NCBI RefSeq assembly: GCF_004339565.1
Contig: NZ_SMFZ01000001.1
Span: 1-64,000, forward strand
DNA: 64,000 bases
DNA from: Pseudonocardia endophytica
GTDB taxonomy: Bacteria > Actinomycetota > Actinomycetes > Mycobacteriales > Pseudonocardiaceae
Reading direction: 5' to 3'
Positions within the stretch are counted from its first letter, which is position 1. The number at the start of each line of letters is the position of its first letter. The translations under genes and the position numbers were made by a program. Below are positions 38,114-50,976 of the stretch, in pieces. Below the pieces are notes generated by a model, which made no database searches, was not told the origin of the DNA, and saw only the letters and a list, made by a program, of their open reading frames with translations.

Positions 38114-38282
38114 GTTACTTGACCCCTTTCGCCCCAAGTCTGACCGCTGCGTTGCGTACTCATCCAGCGCATCCGGGGGTCTGAGTCCGATGGAACACCG
38201 GATGCGCCGGGTGGCACACCGTCGGTGACCGATTACCCCCTGCCGTCCGGGTGAGGACCGCTCGTCGCCGGGATATGGCCGC

Positions 38283-38957
38283 TCAGGCGTGACCGGAGAG
38301 GTCGGCGTGGATCCGCACCAGGTCGTCGACCCCGACACCCTCCAGTGTCGCCCGCTGCGCCCGTCGCGGGCCACCGGGTACCGGGAGCTCGCAGGGGACG
38401 ACGAGCACCGGGCACCCGGCCGCCTCCGCCGCCGTCGCACCGGCGGGCGAGTCCTCCACGGCCAGGCACCGCGACGGGTCGGCCCCGACGAGCGCGGCCG
38501 CCGTGGCGTAGAGCTCGGGGTCGGGCTTCGGGCGGGACACCTCGTCTCCGCACAGGGTGGCGGCGAAGTGGGCCCGGCCGAGCGTGTCCAGCGCCGTCTC
38601 GGTCAGCGACCGGACGGTGTTCGTCACGAGCACGACCGGCACCGCCGCCGTGTGCAGCGCGGCCAGCAGCTCCGGCGCGCCTGGACGCCACGGCACGCCC
38701 TCGGCGAACAGCTCGCCCGCCCGCGCGAACAACCAGTCGCACGCCGCGACCAGCTCGTCCTCCGACGGCCCGGGACGGCCCGCCTCCCGGAAGCAGACCC
38801 CGGTGGAGAACCGCAGCGACCCGCCGACCGTCTCGTGCCGGGCCGGCTCGGAGAGCGGCCCGGCACCGAGGTGCGCCATCAGGTCGTCGAGCGCCCGGTC
38901 CCAGAGCTTCTCCGAGTCGGCCAGCGTGCCGTCCATGTCGACCAGGACGGCGTCCAT
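38283..38957 (-). CDS. HAD family hydrolase (beta-phosphoglucomutase-like)
   Basis: A 224-residue haloacid-dehalogenase-type phosphatase. Motif I is [11 protein letters not shown] at the N-terminus, motif II VLVTNT, the lysine motif RPKPDPELY and motif [18 protein letters not shown]. The helical cap between motif I and II suits a phosphoglycolate or sugar-phosphate phosphatase. Its ATG is 5 bp from the metH stop, so it is probably translated from the metH transcript. No functional link to methionine is evident. Confidence 0.9.
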   Translation of the reverse strand: MDAVLVDMDGTLADSEKLWDRALDDLMAHLGAGPLSEPARHETVGGSLRFSTGVCFREAGRPGPSEDELVAACDWLFARAGELFAEGVPWRPGAPELLAALHTAAVPVVLVTNTVRSLTETALDTLGRAHFAATLCGDEVSRPKPDPELYATAAALVGADPSRCLAVEDSPAGATAAEAAGCPVLVVPCELPVPGGPRRAQRATLEGVGVDDLVRIHADLSGHA

Positions 38958-38962
38958 GGACG

Positions 38963-42664
<3,702 letters not shown>

Positions 42665-42763
42665 CGAGTGATCCGCTCCCGTCGTTGCTGACACGGGAAC
42701 TGAGGTTACCTGCTGACGGGGTACGAGCCGGGTTCTGAGCCCCGGGACCCGTAGGCTGGGGCG

Positions 42764-43672
42764 ATGACCGAGCACGACCAGAGCCCTGGATCCGGCGGAA
42801 CGGACGGCGAGGTGCCGTCCCTGGTCGACCCGGTGCTGATCGCGGCGTTCGAGGGGTGGAACGACGCGGGCGAGGCCGCCAGTACGGCGCTGGAGCACCT
42901 GGAGCTGAGCTGGGACGCCCAGCCACTGACCTCGATCGATCCCGAGGAGTACTACGACTTCCAGGTCACGCGCCCGCACGTGAAGCTGGCGGGGGGTGTC
43001 ACGCGGAAGATCGAGTGGCAGACGACACGGTTGTCCTGGGCCACACTCCCCGGCACCGACCGGCACGTCGTGCTCGTCAGCGGCATCGAACCGAACATGC
43101 GCTGGCGCGCGTTCTGCCGCGAGCTGATCGGTCACGTCGAGCGTCTCGGGGTGACGAAGGTCATCACGTTGGGTGCGCTCCTCACCGAGGTCCCGCACAC
43201 GCGGCCGACGCCCGTGAACGGCACGTCGTGGGACGCCGAGTCGCTCAAGGCGATGGGCACGGAGCCGTCGAACTACGAGGGCCCGACCGGGATCGTCGCC
43301 GTGTTCCAGCAGGCGTGCGTGGAGGCGGGTGTGCCCGCGCTGTCCTACTGGGCCGAGGTGCCGCACTACGTGTCCCAGGCCCGGGTGCCGAAGGCCGCCG
43401 TGGCGCTGCTGCGGCGGATCGAGGAGGCGCTCGACGTCGAGGTCCCGCTCGGCGCGCTGCCCGAGCAGGCCGAGGAGTGGGAGCGCACGGTCTCCGAGAT
43501 GGCCGACGCCGACGACGAGGTGCGCGAGTACGTCCGTCAGCTCGAGGAGCAGGCGACGGAGTCCGAGGCCGAGGAGGCACGCACCGAGCTGGAGGAGACC
43601 AGCGGCGACGCCATCGCCGCGGACTTCGAGCGCTACCTGCGCCGTCGCGGGTCGTCCGGCGGCGGAGCCTGA
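42764..43672 (+). CDS. PAC2 family protein
   Basis: A 302-residue member of the PAC2 (proteasome assembly chaperone 2-like) superfamily. It has [22 protein letters not shown], then [37 protein letters not shown] and [15 protein letters not shown]. Mycobacteria have a homologue near metH and mshC. The bacterial function is unproven; a role with the proteasome is suggested by the fold name and neighbourhood but not demonstrated. A long acidic C-terminal helix ([27 protein letters not shown]...) may oligomerise. The ATG has TAGGCT 6 nt upstream (leaderless). Its stop overlaps the next gene. Confidence 0.92.
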   Translation: MTEHDQSPGSGGTDGEVPSLVDPVLIAAFEGWNDAGEAASTALEHLELSWDAQPLTSIDPEEYYDFQVTRPHVKLAGGVTRKIEWQTTRLSWATLPGTDRHVVLVSGIEPNMRWRAFCRELIGHVERLGVTKVITLGALLTEVPHTRPTPVNGTSWDAESLKAMGTEPSNYEGPTGIVAVFQQACVEAGVPALSYWAEVPHYVSQARVPKAAVALLRRIEEALDVEVPLGALPEQAEEWERTVSEMADADDEVREYVRQLEEQATESEAEEARTELEETSGDAIAADFERYLRRRGSSGGGA

Positions 43673-44826
43673 GCACGCCCACCCTCGTCCGCCGGGCGGC
43701 GCTCTACGCGGGGGCGTTCCTCGGGCCGTTCGGCGGCGGCGTCACCGCCGCGATGCTGCCCGAACTGGGCGTCCACTTTCGTGTCTCGACGGGCACGGCG
43801 TCGACGTCGATCACGGCGTACCTGCTGCCGTTCGCGGCTCTGATGCTGGTCTCCGGCACGCTCGGCGAGCGCTGGGGCAGGCGCCGGACCGTGCTGTGCG
43901 GATACGCCGCGTACGTGGTGGCGTCGGCCGTCTGCGTGCTGGCGCCGACGTGGACGCTGTTCCTGACCGGGCGGGCGCTGCAGGGCGCGGCGAACGCGTT
44001 CACCACGCCGCTGCTGCTCGCCGTGCTGGCCGGGGCCGTTGAGCCGGACCGGCTGGGCAGGGCGCTCGGCTGGTTCGGCTCGTTCCAGGCGGCCGGGCAG
44101 ACGTCCGCACCACTGGTCGGCGGGCTCGCCGCGGAGGTCGACTTCCGGCTGGCGTTCGTCGGGGTCGGGGTCGTGGCGCTGCTGCTCGGGCTGGCCGGGT
44201 TGCCGCCGACCCCCGTCACCGCCTCGGCGGACGGGCGGCGGCCGTCCCTGCGCTCGGCGTGGCGACCCGTCGTGATCCGGGCCGGGCTGGTCGCCGCGCT
44301 CGGATGGGGGTGCCTGGCCGGGCTGAACTTCCTGCTGGCGCTGCGGCTGGAGGACACGTTCGCGATCGGCCCCGGCGCGCGTGGACTCGTGCTGACCGGC
44401 CTCGGCGTGGCCGGGATCCTCACCGCCCGGATGATCGGCGGGGCGGTCGACCGAGTGGGTGCGCGCCGGTGCGTGCTGGCCGGGGCCGTGTCCGGTGCGC
44501 TGTTGATCGCCGGCGTCGGGATCGTGCCGGTGCTCTGGATCGTGGTGGCGCTGTGGACGCTCGCCGGGGTGTCCAGCCAGCTCGTGCTCGTCGGCGTGAA
44601 CGCGCTGGTGCTGGGCGACGTCGGTCCGGGCAACACCGGTGGCGCCATGTCCGTGGTGCAGGCCCTCCGCTTCGGAGGCGGGTCGTTCGCACCAGTCGGG
44701 ATCACGCCGATCTACCACGCCGACCCGATCGCCGGGTTCCTCGTGCCGGCCGGACTCCTGGCCGCCGGGGTGCCCGCCCTGCTGGCGACCCGCCGCCACG
44801 CTCCCGCTCCGGAGACGATCAGGTGA
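43669..44826 (+). CDS. MFS transporter with probable CTG start
   Basis: A 385-residue, 12-helix major facilitator protein with [20 protein letters not shown] (loop 2-3 signature) and a drug-efflux-like helix 5. In this frame no ATG, GTG or TTG exists before the first membrane helix. The nearest candidate is CTG at 43669, which overlaps the PAC2 stop (CTGA) and has GGCGGAG about 4 nt upstream. The next standard start is ATG at 43753, inside helix 1. I therefore infer a rare CTG start coupled to PAC2. The substrate is unknown. The 3' end overlaps the convergent DUF2237 gene by 8 bp. Confidence 0.82.
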   Translation: MSTPTLVRRAALYAGAFLGPFGGGVTAAMLPELGVHFRVSTGTASTSITAYLLPFAALMLVSGTLGERWGRRRTVLCGYAAYVVASAVCVLAPTWTLFLTGRALQGAANAFTTPLLLAVLAGAVEPDRLGRALGWFGSFQAAGQTSAPLVGGLAAEVDFRLAFVGVGVVALLLGLAGLPPTPVTASADGRRPSLRSAWRPVVIRAGLVAALGWGCLAGLNFLLALRLEDTFAIGPGARGLVLTGLGVAGILTARMIGGAVDRVGARRCVLAGAVSGALLIAGVGIVPVLWIVVALWTLAGVSSQLVLVGVNALVLGDVGPGNTGGAMSVVQALRFGGGSFAPVGITPIYHADPIAGFLVPAGLLAAGVPALLATRRHAPAPETIR

Positions 44827-45178
44827 CGGCGTGCGAGCGCAGGTCGTCGAGATCCACCCACTCCAGCGTCCTGGCGTGCGTCGCCTCGAGCACGACCGGT
44901 GGCGCCACGCCCTCGCGTAGCGCCTCGACCCACCGGCTCGCGCACAGGCACCACCGGTCCCCCGGCACGAGCCCCGCGAAGCCGAACTCCGGGCGCGGGG
45001 TGCTCAGGTCGTTGCCCTGCTCCCGGGAGAAGTCCAGGAACTCGGCGGTGACCCGGGCGCACACGGTGTGCACGCCCATGTCCTCGCCGCCGGTGTCACA
45101 GCAGCCGTTGCGGTAGAAGCCGGTCAGCGGGTCGGTGCCGCAGGTCTCCAGATCCCCGCCGATCACGTTGCGCGCCAT
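44819..45178 (-). CDS. DUF2237 family protein
   Basis: A 119-residue conserved protein of unknown function. Recognisable family features are the start NVIGGDLETCGTDPLTGFYRNGCCDTG, the central VCARVTAEFLDFS and the block RWCLCASRWVEAL, with several conserved cysteines. It starts 4 bp after the mshC stop on the same strand and is therefore probably in the mshC operon. Overlaps the end of the convergent MFS gene by 8 bp. Confidence 0.9.
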   Translation of the reverse strand: MARNVIGGDLETCGTDPLTGFYRNGCCDTGGEDMGVHTVCARVTAEFLDFSREQGNDLSTPRPEFGFAGLVPGDRWCLCASRWVEALREGVAPPVVLEATHARTLEWVDLDDLRSHAVT

Positions 45179-45182
45179 CCGA

Positions 45183-46421
45183 TCAGACCTCGATCCCGAG
45201 CAGCGCGTCCACCGCCTCGCGGGCGCTGCCGGGCCCGAACCGGTCGTCGTGCCGACGCGTCAGCGCCTCCTCCACCCAGGCGTCGACGGCGGCCAGCGCA
45301 CCCGGCGTGTCCAGGTCGTCGGCCAGGTGTGTGCGGAGCTTCGCGATCAGCTCGTCGGAGGCCGGTCCGCGGTCCAGCGTCAGCGCCTCCCGCCAGCGCG
45401 CCAGTCGGGCCTGGGCGGTGCGGTGCAGCTCGTCGGTCCAGGAGCGGTCGGTGCGGTAGTGGCCGGCCAGCAGCGCCAGCCGGATCACGTTCGGGTCCAC
45501 ACCGGACCCGCGCAGCTTGGACACGAACACGAGGTTGCCCTTGGACTTGGACATCTTCTGACCGTCCAGCCCGATCATCCCGGCGTGCACGTAGTGCCGG
45601 GCGAACGGGTGCTCTCCGGTCAGCGACTCGGCGTGCAGCGCGCCGCACTCGTGGTGCGGGAACCGCAGGTCCGATCCGCCGCCGTTGAGGTCGATCTGCG
45701 GGCCGAGCCGGTTCAGCGCGATCGCCGCGCACTCCACGTGCCAGCCGGGTCGGCCGCGGCCGAGATCGGACTCCCACGCCGGTTCCCCGGGCCGCTCCAT
45801 CCGCCACAGCAGCGGGTCCAGCGGGTCGCGCTTGCCGGCGCGGTCCGGGTCTCCCCCGTTGTTCCGGGAGAGGTCGATCATCTCGTCGCGGCCGAAGTTC
45901 GACTCGTAGCCGAAGTGCCCGGTCGACGACACGTCGTGGTAGACGTCCGGGTACTCCGGGTCGTCCAGGCGGTAGGCGGCGCCGGAGGCCACGAGCTTGC
46001 CGACGAGCTCGGCGATCTCCGGGATCGCCTCGACGGCGCCGATGAACTGGCGCGGCGGCAGCACCCGCAGCGACTCCATGTCCTCGCGGAACAGGGCCGT
46101 CTCGCGCATCCCGAGCACGACCCAGTCGTCCTGGTCCCGGGCGGCGCGCTCGAGCAGCGGCTCGTCGATGTCGGTCACGTTCTGCACGTAGTGCACGTCG
46201 TGCCCGAGGTCGCGCCACAGGCGGTGCACGAGGTCGAACGTCACGTAGGTGGCCGCGTGCCCGAGGTGCGTCGCGTCGTACGGGGTGATCCCGCAGACGT
46301 ACATCGTCGCCCGCTCGCCGGGGGCCGTCGGACGGATCCGCTCGGTCGCGGTGTCGTACAGCCGCAGCGGCGGGCCGGCACCGTCGAGGAGGGGGACGTC
46401 GGCAGAGGACCACGTGCGCAT
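45183..46421 (-). CDS. mshC: cysteine:glucosaminyl-inositol ligase MshC
   Basis: ATP-dependent ligase of mycothiol biosynthesis that joins cysteine to GlcN-Ins; derived from cysteinyl-tRNA synthetase. The 412-residue chain has [17 protein letters not shown] (HIGH motif region, zinc Cys), a [11 protein letters not shown] block with zinc ligands, and KMSKSKGN (KMSKS loop). It lacks the tRNA anticodon-binding domain, as MshC does. Start at ATG 46421 fits the family (RTWSSADVP); TAGGTT lies 7 nt upstream, a leaderless arrangement. Mycothiol replaces glutathione in actinomycetes, which supports the taxonomic placement. Confidence 0.97.
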   Translation of the reverse strand: MRTWSSADVPLLDGAGPPLRLYDTATERIRPTAPGERATMYVCGITPYDATHLGHAATYVTFDLVHRLWRDLGHDVHYVQNVTDIDEPLLERAARDQDDWVVLGMRETALFREDMESLRVLPPRQFIGAVEAIPEIAELVGKLVASGAAYRLDDPEYPDVYHDVSSTGHFGYESNFGRDEMIDLSRNNGGDPDRAGKRDPLDPLLWRMERPGEPAWESDLGRGRPGWHVECAAIALNRLGPQIDLNGGGSDLRFPHHECGALHAESLTGEHPFARHYVHAGMIGLDGQKMSKSKGNLVFVSKLRGSGVDPNVIRLALLAGHYRTDRSWTDELHRTAQARLARWREALTLDRGPASDELIAKLRTHLADDLDTPGALAAVDAWVEEALTRRHDDRFGPGSAREAVDALLGIEV

Positions 46422-46546
46422 GCCCGTCAACCTACGCGTCGGGTGGGCGCGTGGTCAGCACTCGCCGGGCACGTCACGGCCGCGGGGCGACACCTCCGTC
46501 CGTCGCCGCCGCCCCGACCGTCCGACGCGGGCGTTACCGTCCGGAC
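46422..46546. promoter_or_regulatory. divergent mshC/nagA promoter region
   Basis: TAGGTT (minus strand, 46434-46429) ends 7 nt before mshC; TACCGT (46535-46540) ends 6 nt before nagA. Both predict leaderless mRNAs. Confidence 0.5.
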
Positions 46547-47668
46547 GTGGACAGCGCTCCCCCGGACGTCGTCGCGGCGGGCACGCTCGTGACCGGGGAG
46601 GGCGACGAGCCGGGGCCGGGTTGGGTCGCTGTGGCGGACGGGCGGGTGAGCGCCGTCGGGACCGGCCCGCCGCCGCACCCGCCGCGGGTGTCCGGCGCCG
46701 TCGTCGTACCCGGGTTCGTGGATCTGCACCAGCACGGCGGGAACGCCGGGTCGTTCCCGTCCGGCGATCCCGAGGAGGCCGTGCGCGCCGTCGCGTTCCA
46801 CCGCGCGCACGGCACGACGACGAGCGTGGCGAGCCTCGTCACGGACACCCCGTCCGCGCTGGAGCGGACGGTGCACGCGCTGTCCGGTCTCGTCGACGAC
46901 GGCGAGCTGGCCGGGCTGCACCTGGAGGGTCCCTGGCTGGCGGCGGCCCGCTGCGGTGCGCACTCCCCGTCGCTGCTGCGCGACCCGGACCCGGCCGAGC
47001 TGGACCGGTTGCTGGCGCGCGGAACGGTCGCGATGGTGACGCTCGCACCGGAGCGTGACGGAGCGCTGGACGCCGTCCGGCGGGTCGTCGGTGCCGGCGG
47101 CATGGCCGCCGTCGGGCACACCGACGCCGACCACGACACCGTCCGGCGGGCGATCGACGCCGGCGCGCGGGTCGGCACGCACCTGTTCAACGCGATGGCG
47201 CCGCTGGACCACCGCCGTCCCGGGCCGGCCGGCGCGCTGCTCGCCGACCCGCGCGTCGTCGTCGAGATCATCGCCGACGGCGTGCACCTGCACCCGGCCG
47301 TCGTCGATCTGGTGCTCGCGGCGGCGCCGGGCCGGGTCGCCGCCGTCACCGACGCGATCTCCGCGGCCGGGATGCCGGACGGACCTGCTCGTCTCGGGCC
47401 GCTACCGGTGACCGTCCGCGACGGGATCGCGCGGGTGACCGGGACGGAGACGCTTGCCGGGTCGACGGCGACGTCCGACGTGCTGTTCCGCACGCTCGCG
47501 GCATCCGGGTCGCTGGCACGGGCGGTCGCCGCGACCTCCACGACACCCGCCGCCGTGCTCGGCCTCGACGACGTCGGCGTGCTGCGGCCGGGGGCCCGCG
47601 CCGATCTCGTCGTGCTCGACGACGACCTCACCGTGCGGCACGTCCGGCGCCGCGGACGTCCGGTCTGA
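46547..47668 (+). CDS. nagA: N-acetylglucosamine-6-phosphate deacetylase
   Basis: Removes acetate from GlcNAc-6-phosphate in amino-sugar recycling. The 373-residue protein shows the NagA landmarks: VVPGFVDLHQHGGNAGSF, the metal glutamate in HLEGPW, the His in VGHTDAD, THLFNAMAPL, IIADGVHL and the catalytic Asp in AVTDAISAAG. It ends with ADLVVLDDDLTVRHV. GTG at 46547 has TACCGT 6 nt upstream. Cell-wall recycling may share GlcNAc metabolites with mycothiol synthesis next door, but that is speculative. It converges directly on a small zinc-knuckle gene. Confidence 0.93.
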   Translation: MDSAPPDVVAAGTLVTGEGDEPGPGWVAVADGRVSAVGTGPPPHPPRVSGAVVVPGFVDLHQHGGNAGSFPSGDPEEAVRAVAFHRAHGTTTSVASLVTDTPSALERTVHALSGLVDDGELAGLHLEGPWLAAARCGAHSPSLLRDPDPAELDRLLARGTVAMVTLAPERDGALDAVRRVVGAGGMAAVGHTDADHDTVRRAIDAGARVGTHLFNAMAPLDHRRPGPAGALLADPRVVVEIIADGVHLHPAVVDLVLAAAPGRVAAVTDAISAAGMPDGPARLGPLPVTVRDGIARVTGTETLAGSTATSDVLFRTLAASGSLARAVAATSTTPAAVLGLDDVGVLRPGARADLVVLDDDLTVRHVRRRGRPV

Positions 47669-47830
47669 TCACCACCACTCGGTGGACAGCCGGGCCTCGA
47701 TGTCGCGGACGTGCTCGCGTGCGCAGTCCGGGCAGAGCCGGCTCTCGCGGCCGCGCTCGTCGCGCTCCGTGGCCCAGAGCAGCGTCGATCCCTCGGCCCG
47801 GGTGCCGCACAGGGAGCACACGGTGTCCAT
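47669..47830 (-). CDS. small CxxC zinc-knuckle protein
   Basis: A 53-residue protein with two CxxC pairs (CSLCG at residues 5-9 and CPDCA in the second half), spaced to bind one zinc ion. It ends HVRDIEARLSTEWW. Function unknown; similar tiny proteins are frequent in actinomycetes. ATG at 47830 is taken as the start because the longer reading adds low-complexity sequence. Its stop is directly adjacent to the nagA stop. It follows the SBF transporter gene by 5 bp on the same strand and is probably co-transcribed. Confidence 0.7.
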   Translation of the reverse strand: MDTVCSLCGTRAEGSTLLWATERDERGRESRLCPDCAREHVRDIEARLSTEWW

Positions 47831-47835
47831 GGCGG

Positions 47836-48822
47836 TCAGGATGCCGTCGCCGGTTCCGACGCGCGAGCCGCGCGTCTCCGCGCGAGCCGGCCCGCGATCG
47901 TCGCGCACACCATGAGCTGGAACTGGTGGAACAGCATCACCGGCAGCACGACGAGCGCCACGGTGTGCCCGGCGAACAGCACCCCGGCCATCGGCAGCCC
48001 GCTGGCCAGGCTCTTCTTCGAGCCACAGAACAGGATCGTGGTGCGGTCGGCCTCGTCGAAGCGCAGCAGTCGCGCACCGAGCGCGGTGACGGTGAGGACG
48101 ACGGCCAGCAGCACGGCGTCGACGACGACCAGACCGGCGATCGCGGCCGGCGTCAGCTCACCCCACGTGCCGGCGACCACGCCGGCCCCGAACGCCGAGT
48201 ACACGACGAGCAGGATCGACCCCCTGTCCACGACGTGCAGGGCTCGCCGGTGCCGCTGCACCCACTCGCCGACCAACGGGCGGGCGAGCTGCCCGGCGAC
48301 GAACGGCGCGAGCAGGCGCAGACCGATGTCGGCCAGCGTGGACGCGGAGAAGCCACCGGACGTGGACAGCAGCAGCGTCGCCAGCAGTGGCGTCAGCACC
48401 ACGCCGAGCACGTTGGACACCGACGCCGCGACGACGGCGGCCGGCACGTTCCCGCCGGCCAGCGACGTGAACGCGATCGACGACTGCACGGTCGACGGCA
48501 GGCAGCACAGGAACAGCACCCCGGCGGCCAGCGGTGCCGGCAGCAACCACGCCGGGAGCAGGCCCGCGGCGAGCCCGAGCAGCGGGAACACCACGAACGT
48601 CGCGACCAGCACGGTCGTGTGCAGCCGCCAGTGCCGCAGGCCGCCGAGCACCTGGCCGGTGGACAGCCGCGCGCCGTAGAGGAAGAACAGCAGGCCGATC
48701 GCGACGGTCGTCGCCACGTCCACGATCCCGGTGGCCGCACCGCGCGGCGGTACCAGGACGGCGATCCCGACGCATGCCAGCAGGAGCACCAGGAACGGGT
48801 CGATCCGCAGGCGGCGCAGCAC
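47836..48822 (-). CDS. bile acid:sodium symporter family protein (SBF/PF13593-like)
   Basis: A 328-residue membrane protein with about ten helices. It has FFLYGARLSTGQVLGGLRHWRLH after helix 2 and a CCLPSTVQSSIAFTSLAGGNVPAAV stretch. Together with FCGSKKSLASGLPMAGVLF, this identifies the SBF-like (YfeH/DUF-type) subfamily of sodium-coupled transporters. The substrate is unknown. GTG at 48822 is used. The regulator gene at 48871 is on the same strand 48 bp upstream, so the XRE-cupin protein may control this transporter. Confidence 0.9.
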   Translation of the reverse strand: MLRRLRIDPFLVLLLACVGIAVLVPPRGAATGIVDVATTVAIGLLFFLYGARLSTGQVLGGLRHWRLHTTVLVATFVVFPLLGLAAGLLPAWLLPAPLAAGVLFLCCLPSTVQSSIAFTSLAGGNVPAAVVAASVSNVLGVVLTPLLATLLLSTSGGFSASTLADIGLRLLAPFVAGQLARPLVGEWVQRHRRALHVVDRGSILLVVYSAFGAGVVAGTWGELTPAAIAGLVVVDAVLLAVVLTVTALGARLLRFDEADRTTILFCGSKKSLASGLPMAGVLFAGHTVALVVLPVMLFHQFQLMVCATIAGRLARRRAARASEPATAS

Positions 48823-48870
48823 GTTCCCGATCGTGCGCCGCGACCCGACCCGTCCGCGACCGGGGGTGAC

Positions 48871-49488
48871 TCACTCCTCCCGGGAGCCCGCACCCCGCGC
48901 CCGCACGTGGGCGCGCTCCCCCTGACGTCCGAACAGGATCAGGAGTTCGACGGGGTCGGTCGCGTCGGCGGTGGCGCCCATCCAGTGCGGGACGTGCGTG
49001 TCGAACTCGGCGGCCTCCCCCGGTGTGAGCTCGATGTCCCGGTCACCGAGCACGAGCCGCAGGCGGCCGTTCATCACGTAGAGCCACTCGTAGCCCTCGT
49101 GGCTCTGCGGGTCCGGTTCCCTCGTCTCGCCGCGACGCGTCGGCGGGATGATCATCTTGTACGCCTGCATGCCGCCCGGACGGCGGGTGAGCGGCACGAA
49201 CGTCCGCCCCCCGCGCTGGACCGGACGCAGGTGCACGCGCGGGTCACCGGTCTGGGGCGCGCCGACGAGGTCGTCCAGCGGCACCCCGTACGTCCGGGCC
49301 AGCGGCAGCAGCAACTCCAGTGTGGCGCGCCGTCCTCCGCTCTCCAGGCGGGAGAGCGTGCTCTCCGAGATCCCGGTCGTGCCGGACACCTCGGCCAGCG
49401 TCAGCCCGCGCGTGCGGCGGCGAGCACGCAGGCGTGGTCCGACGGCGTCGAGGACCGCGTCGAGATCGTCCGTCACGACGTCGATCAT
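48871..49488 (-). CDS. XRE family regulator with cupin domain
   Basis: A 205-residue protein with an N-terminal XRE helix-turn-helix (LRARRRTRGLTLAEVSGTTGISESTLSRLESGGRRATLELLLPLARTYGVPLDDLV, residues 18-75) and a C-terminal cupin (HEGYEWLYVMNGRLRLVLGDRDIELTPGEAAEFDTHVPHWM) that would bind a small ligand. It is upstream of, and co-directional with, the SBF transporter and small zinc-knuckle genes, the likely targets. Start ATG at 49488. The region upstream is a repeat array, so promoter elements are hard to call. Confidence 0.92.
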   Translation of the reverse strand: MIDVVTDDLDAVLDAVGPRLRARRRTRGLTLAEVSGTTGISESTLSRLESGGRRATLELLLPLARTYGVPLDDLVGAPQTGDPRVHLRPVQRGGRTFVPLTRRPGGMQAYKMIIPPTRRGETREPDPQSHEGYEWLYVMNGRLRLVLGDRDIELTPGEAAEFDTHVPHWMGATADATDPVELLILFGRQGERAHVRARGAGSREE

Positions 49489-49529
49489 GCCAGAACAGCA
49501 CTACCGCTTGCCACTATCGCGATCTGATC

Positions 49530-50180
49530 CGCGCTGTGATCCGGCGCCCGCGTGGGTGGCGGAGAACGCGCTCCGATCCGGGAACGCGCACCGACGCCGG
49601 GAACGCGCTCTGATCCGGACCACGCGCACGCGACCGGAGTACGCCCACGCCCGGGCACGCGCGTCCGCCGAACAGGAGCGCGTTCGGCGGATCAGCGCGC
49701 GTCCGGGGGCCGGCATGCGTCCGCCGGGAACGTCTGACCCGAACCGCCGGCCCGACGCCGGAAACGCGCCCTGATCCGGACCACGCGCACCCGACCGGAG
49801 TACGCCCACGCCCGGGCACGCGCGTCCGCCCAACCAGAGCGCGTTCGGCAGGTCAGCGCGCGTTCGGCAGATCAGCGCGCGACGGCGGACCGGAAGGCGT
49901 CCGCCGCGATCCGCCGGCCCGGCGCCGGGCACGCGCCCTGATCCGGACCACGCGCACGCGACCGGAGTACGCCCACGCCCGGGCACGCGCGTCCGCCCAA
50001 CCAGAGCGCGTTCGGCAGATCAGCGCGCGACGGCGGGCCGGAAGGCGTCCGCCGCGATCCGCCGGTCCAGCACCGAGAACGCGCTGTGATCCGGACGACG
50101 CGCACCCGACCGGAGTTCGCGCGCGTCCGGGCGCCTGCGTCCACCCAACCGATGCGCGTTCTCGCGATCAGTGCGCTTCC
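49530..50180. repeat. array of four long imperfect tandem repeats with inverted ends
   Basis: The 717-bp gap between 49489 and 50205 has no gene. Four units of roughly 150-165 bp begin with (G/C)CGCnCTGATCCGG at about 49606, 49767, 49934 and 50082 and share CACGCGCACnCGACCGGAGTnCG. Each unit ends near AGCGCGTTCGGCnGATCAGCGCGC. The CTGATCCG/CGGATCAG ends are inverted, so each unit can fold on itself. A fifth partial unit starts near 49530. Confidence 0.8.
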
Positions 50181-50205
50181 CGCCGGTCGGCTAGGGTCCG
50201 TCGGC

Positions 50206-50976
50206 ATGCGGTGGTGGGGACCGGTGTTCGTGGCGGCCGCGTGCCTGCTCGCGGGGTGCGGCGCGGGTCCCTCGGTGCCGGACCGGATCAAGCTGGCCGA
50301 CGAGCTGCGGATCTGTTCGACCGGCGACTACCGACCACTCACCTCCCGGGCGGCCGACGGCACGTGGTCCGGCATCGACGTCGACATGGCCCACGACCTG
50401 GCGCGCGATCTCGGCCTCCGGCCGGTGATGGTGCCGACGACGTGGTCGACGCTGCTCGACGACGTCACGGCCGGGCGCTGCGACATCGCCGTCGGCGGGG
50501 TGTCGGTGACGCCGGACCGTGCCGCGAGGGGCGCGTTCACGATGCCCTACCTGTCCGACGGCAAGTCGCCGATCGTGCGCTGCCCGGACGTCGCGCGGTA
50601 CTCGACGGTCGAGGACATCGACCGGCCCGGGGTGCGCGCGGTCGTCAATCCGGGCGGGACGAACGAGCGGTTCGCGAAGGAGCGGCTGACCCGCTCCACG
50701 CTCGTCGAGTACCCGGACAACGCGACGATCCACGACACGCTCGTCGACGGCCGGGCGGACGTCATGGTCACCGACGCGATCGAGGCGCGCTGGCAGGCGG
50801 CGCAACGGCCCGGCGTGCTGTGCGCCGTGCACCCCGACCAGCCGTTCACCGAGTCCGAGAAGGCCTACCTGCTTCCCGCAGGGGACCCGGCATTCGTCGA
50901 GCGGGTGAACACGTGGCTGCGCCGCGCGCTCGACGACGGCACCTGGCAGAGGTTCGCGACGCCGTGGCTGGGGTGA
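50206..50976 (+). CDS. cyclohexadienyl dehydratase (PheC)-like lipoprotein
   Basis: A 256-residue exported protein of the solute-binding-protein fold. The signal peptide ends in the lipobox LLAG-C at Cys18, so it should be lipid-anchored outside the membrane. The mature part aligns, from memory, with periplasmic PheC: LRICSTGDYRPL, GIDVDMAHDLARDLG, VPTTWSTLLDDVTAGRCDIAVGGVSVT, then NPGGTNERFA and DGRADVMVTDAIEARWQA. PheC-type enzymes dehydrate prephenate or arogenate, but the same fold serves amino-acid transport, and no permease or ATPase gene is adjacent. TAGGGT lies 8 nt before the ATG. Its stop overlaps the next gene (GTGA). Confidence 0.82.
   Translation: MRWWGPVFVAAACLLAGCGAGPSVPDRIKLADELRICSTGDYRPLTSRAADGTWSGIDVDMAHDLARDLGLRPVMVPTTWSTLLDDVTAGRCDIAVGGVSVTPDRAARGAFTMPYLSDGKSPIVRCPDVARYSTVEDIDRPGVRAVVNPGGTNERFAKERLTRSTLVEYPDNATIHDTLVDGRADVMVTDAIEARWQAAQRPGVLCAVHPDQPFTESEKAYLLPAGDPAFVERVNTWLRRALDDGTWQRFATPWLG

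Noticed and set aside
42665..42763. Cobalamin riboswitch upstream of metH
   Set aside because: The gap is only 99 bp and contains no B12-box-like sequence or room for the ~200-nt aptamer.
49530..50180. ORFs of 70-160 codons inside the repeat array
   Set aside because: They follow the repeat period and encode repeated Arg/Ala-rich sequence; their frames change between units.
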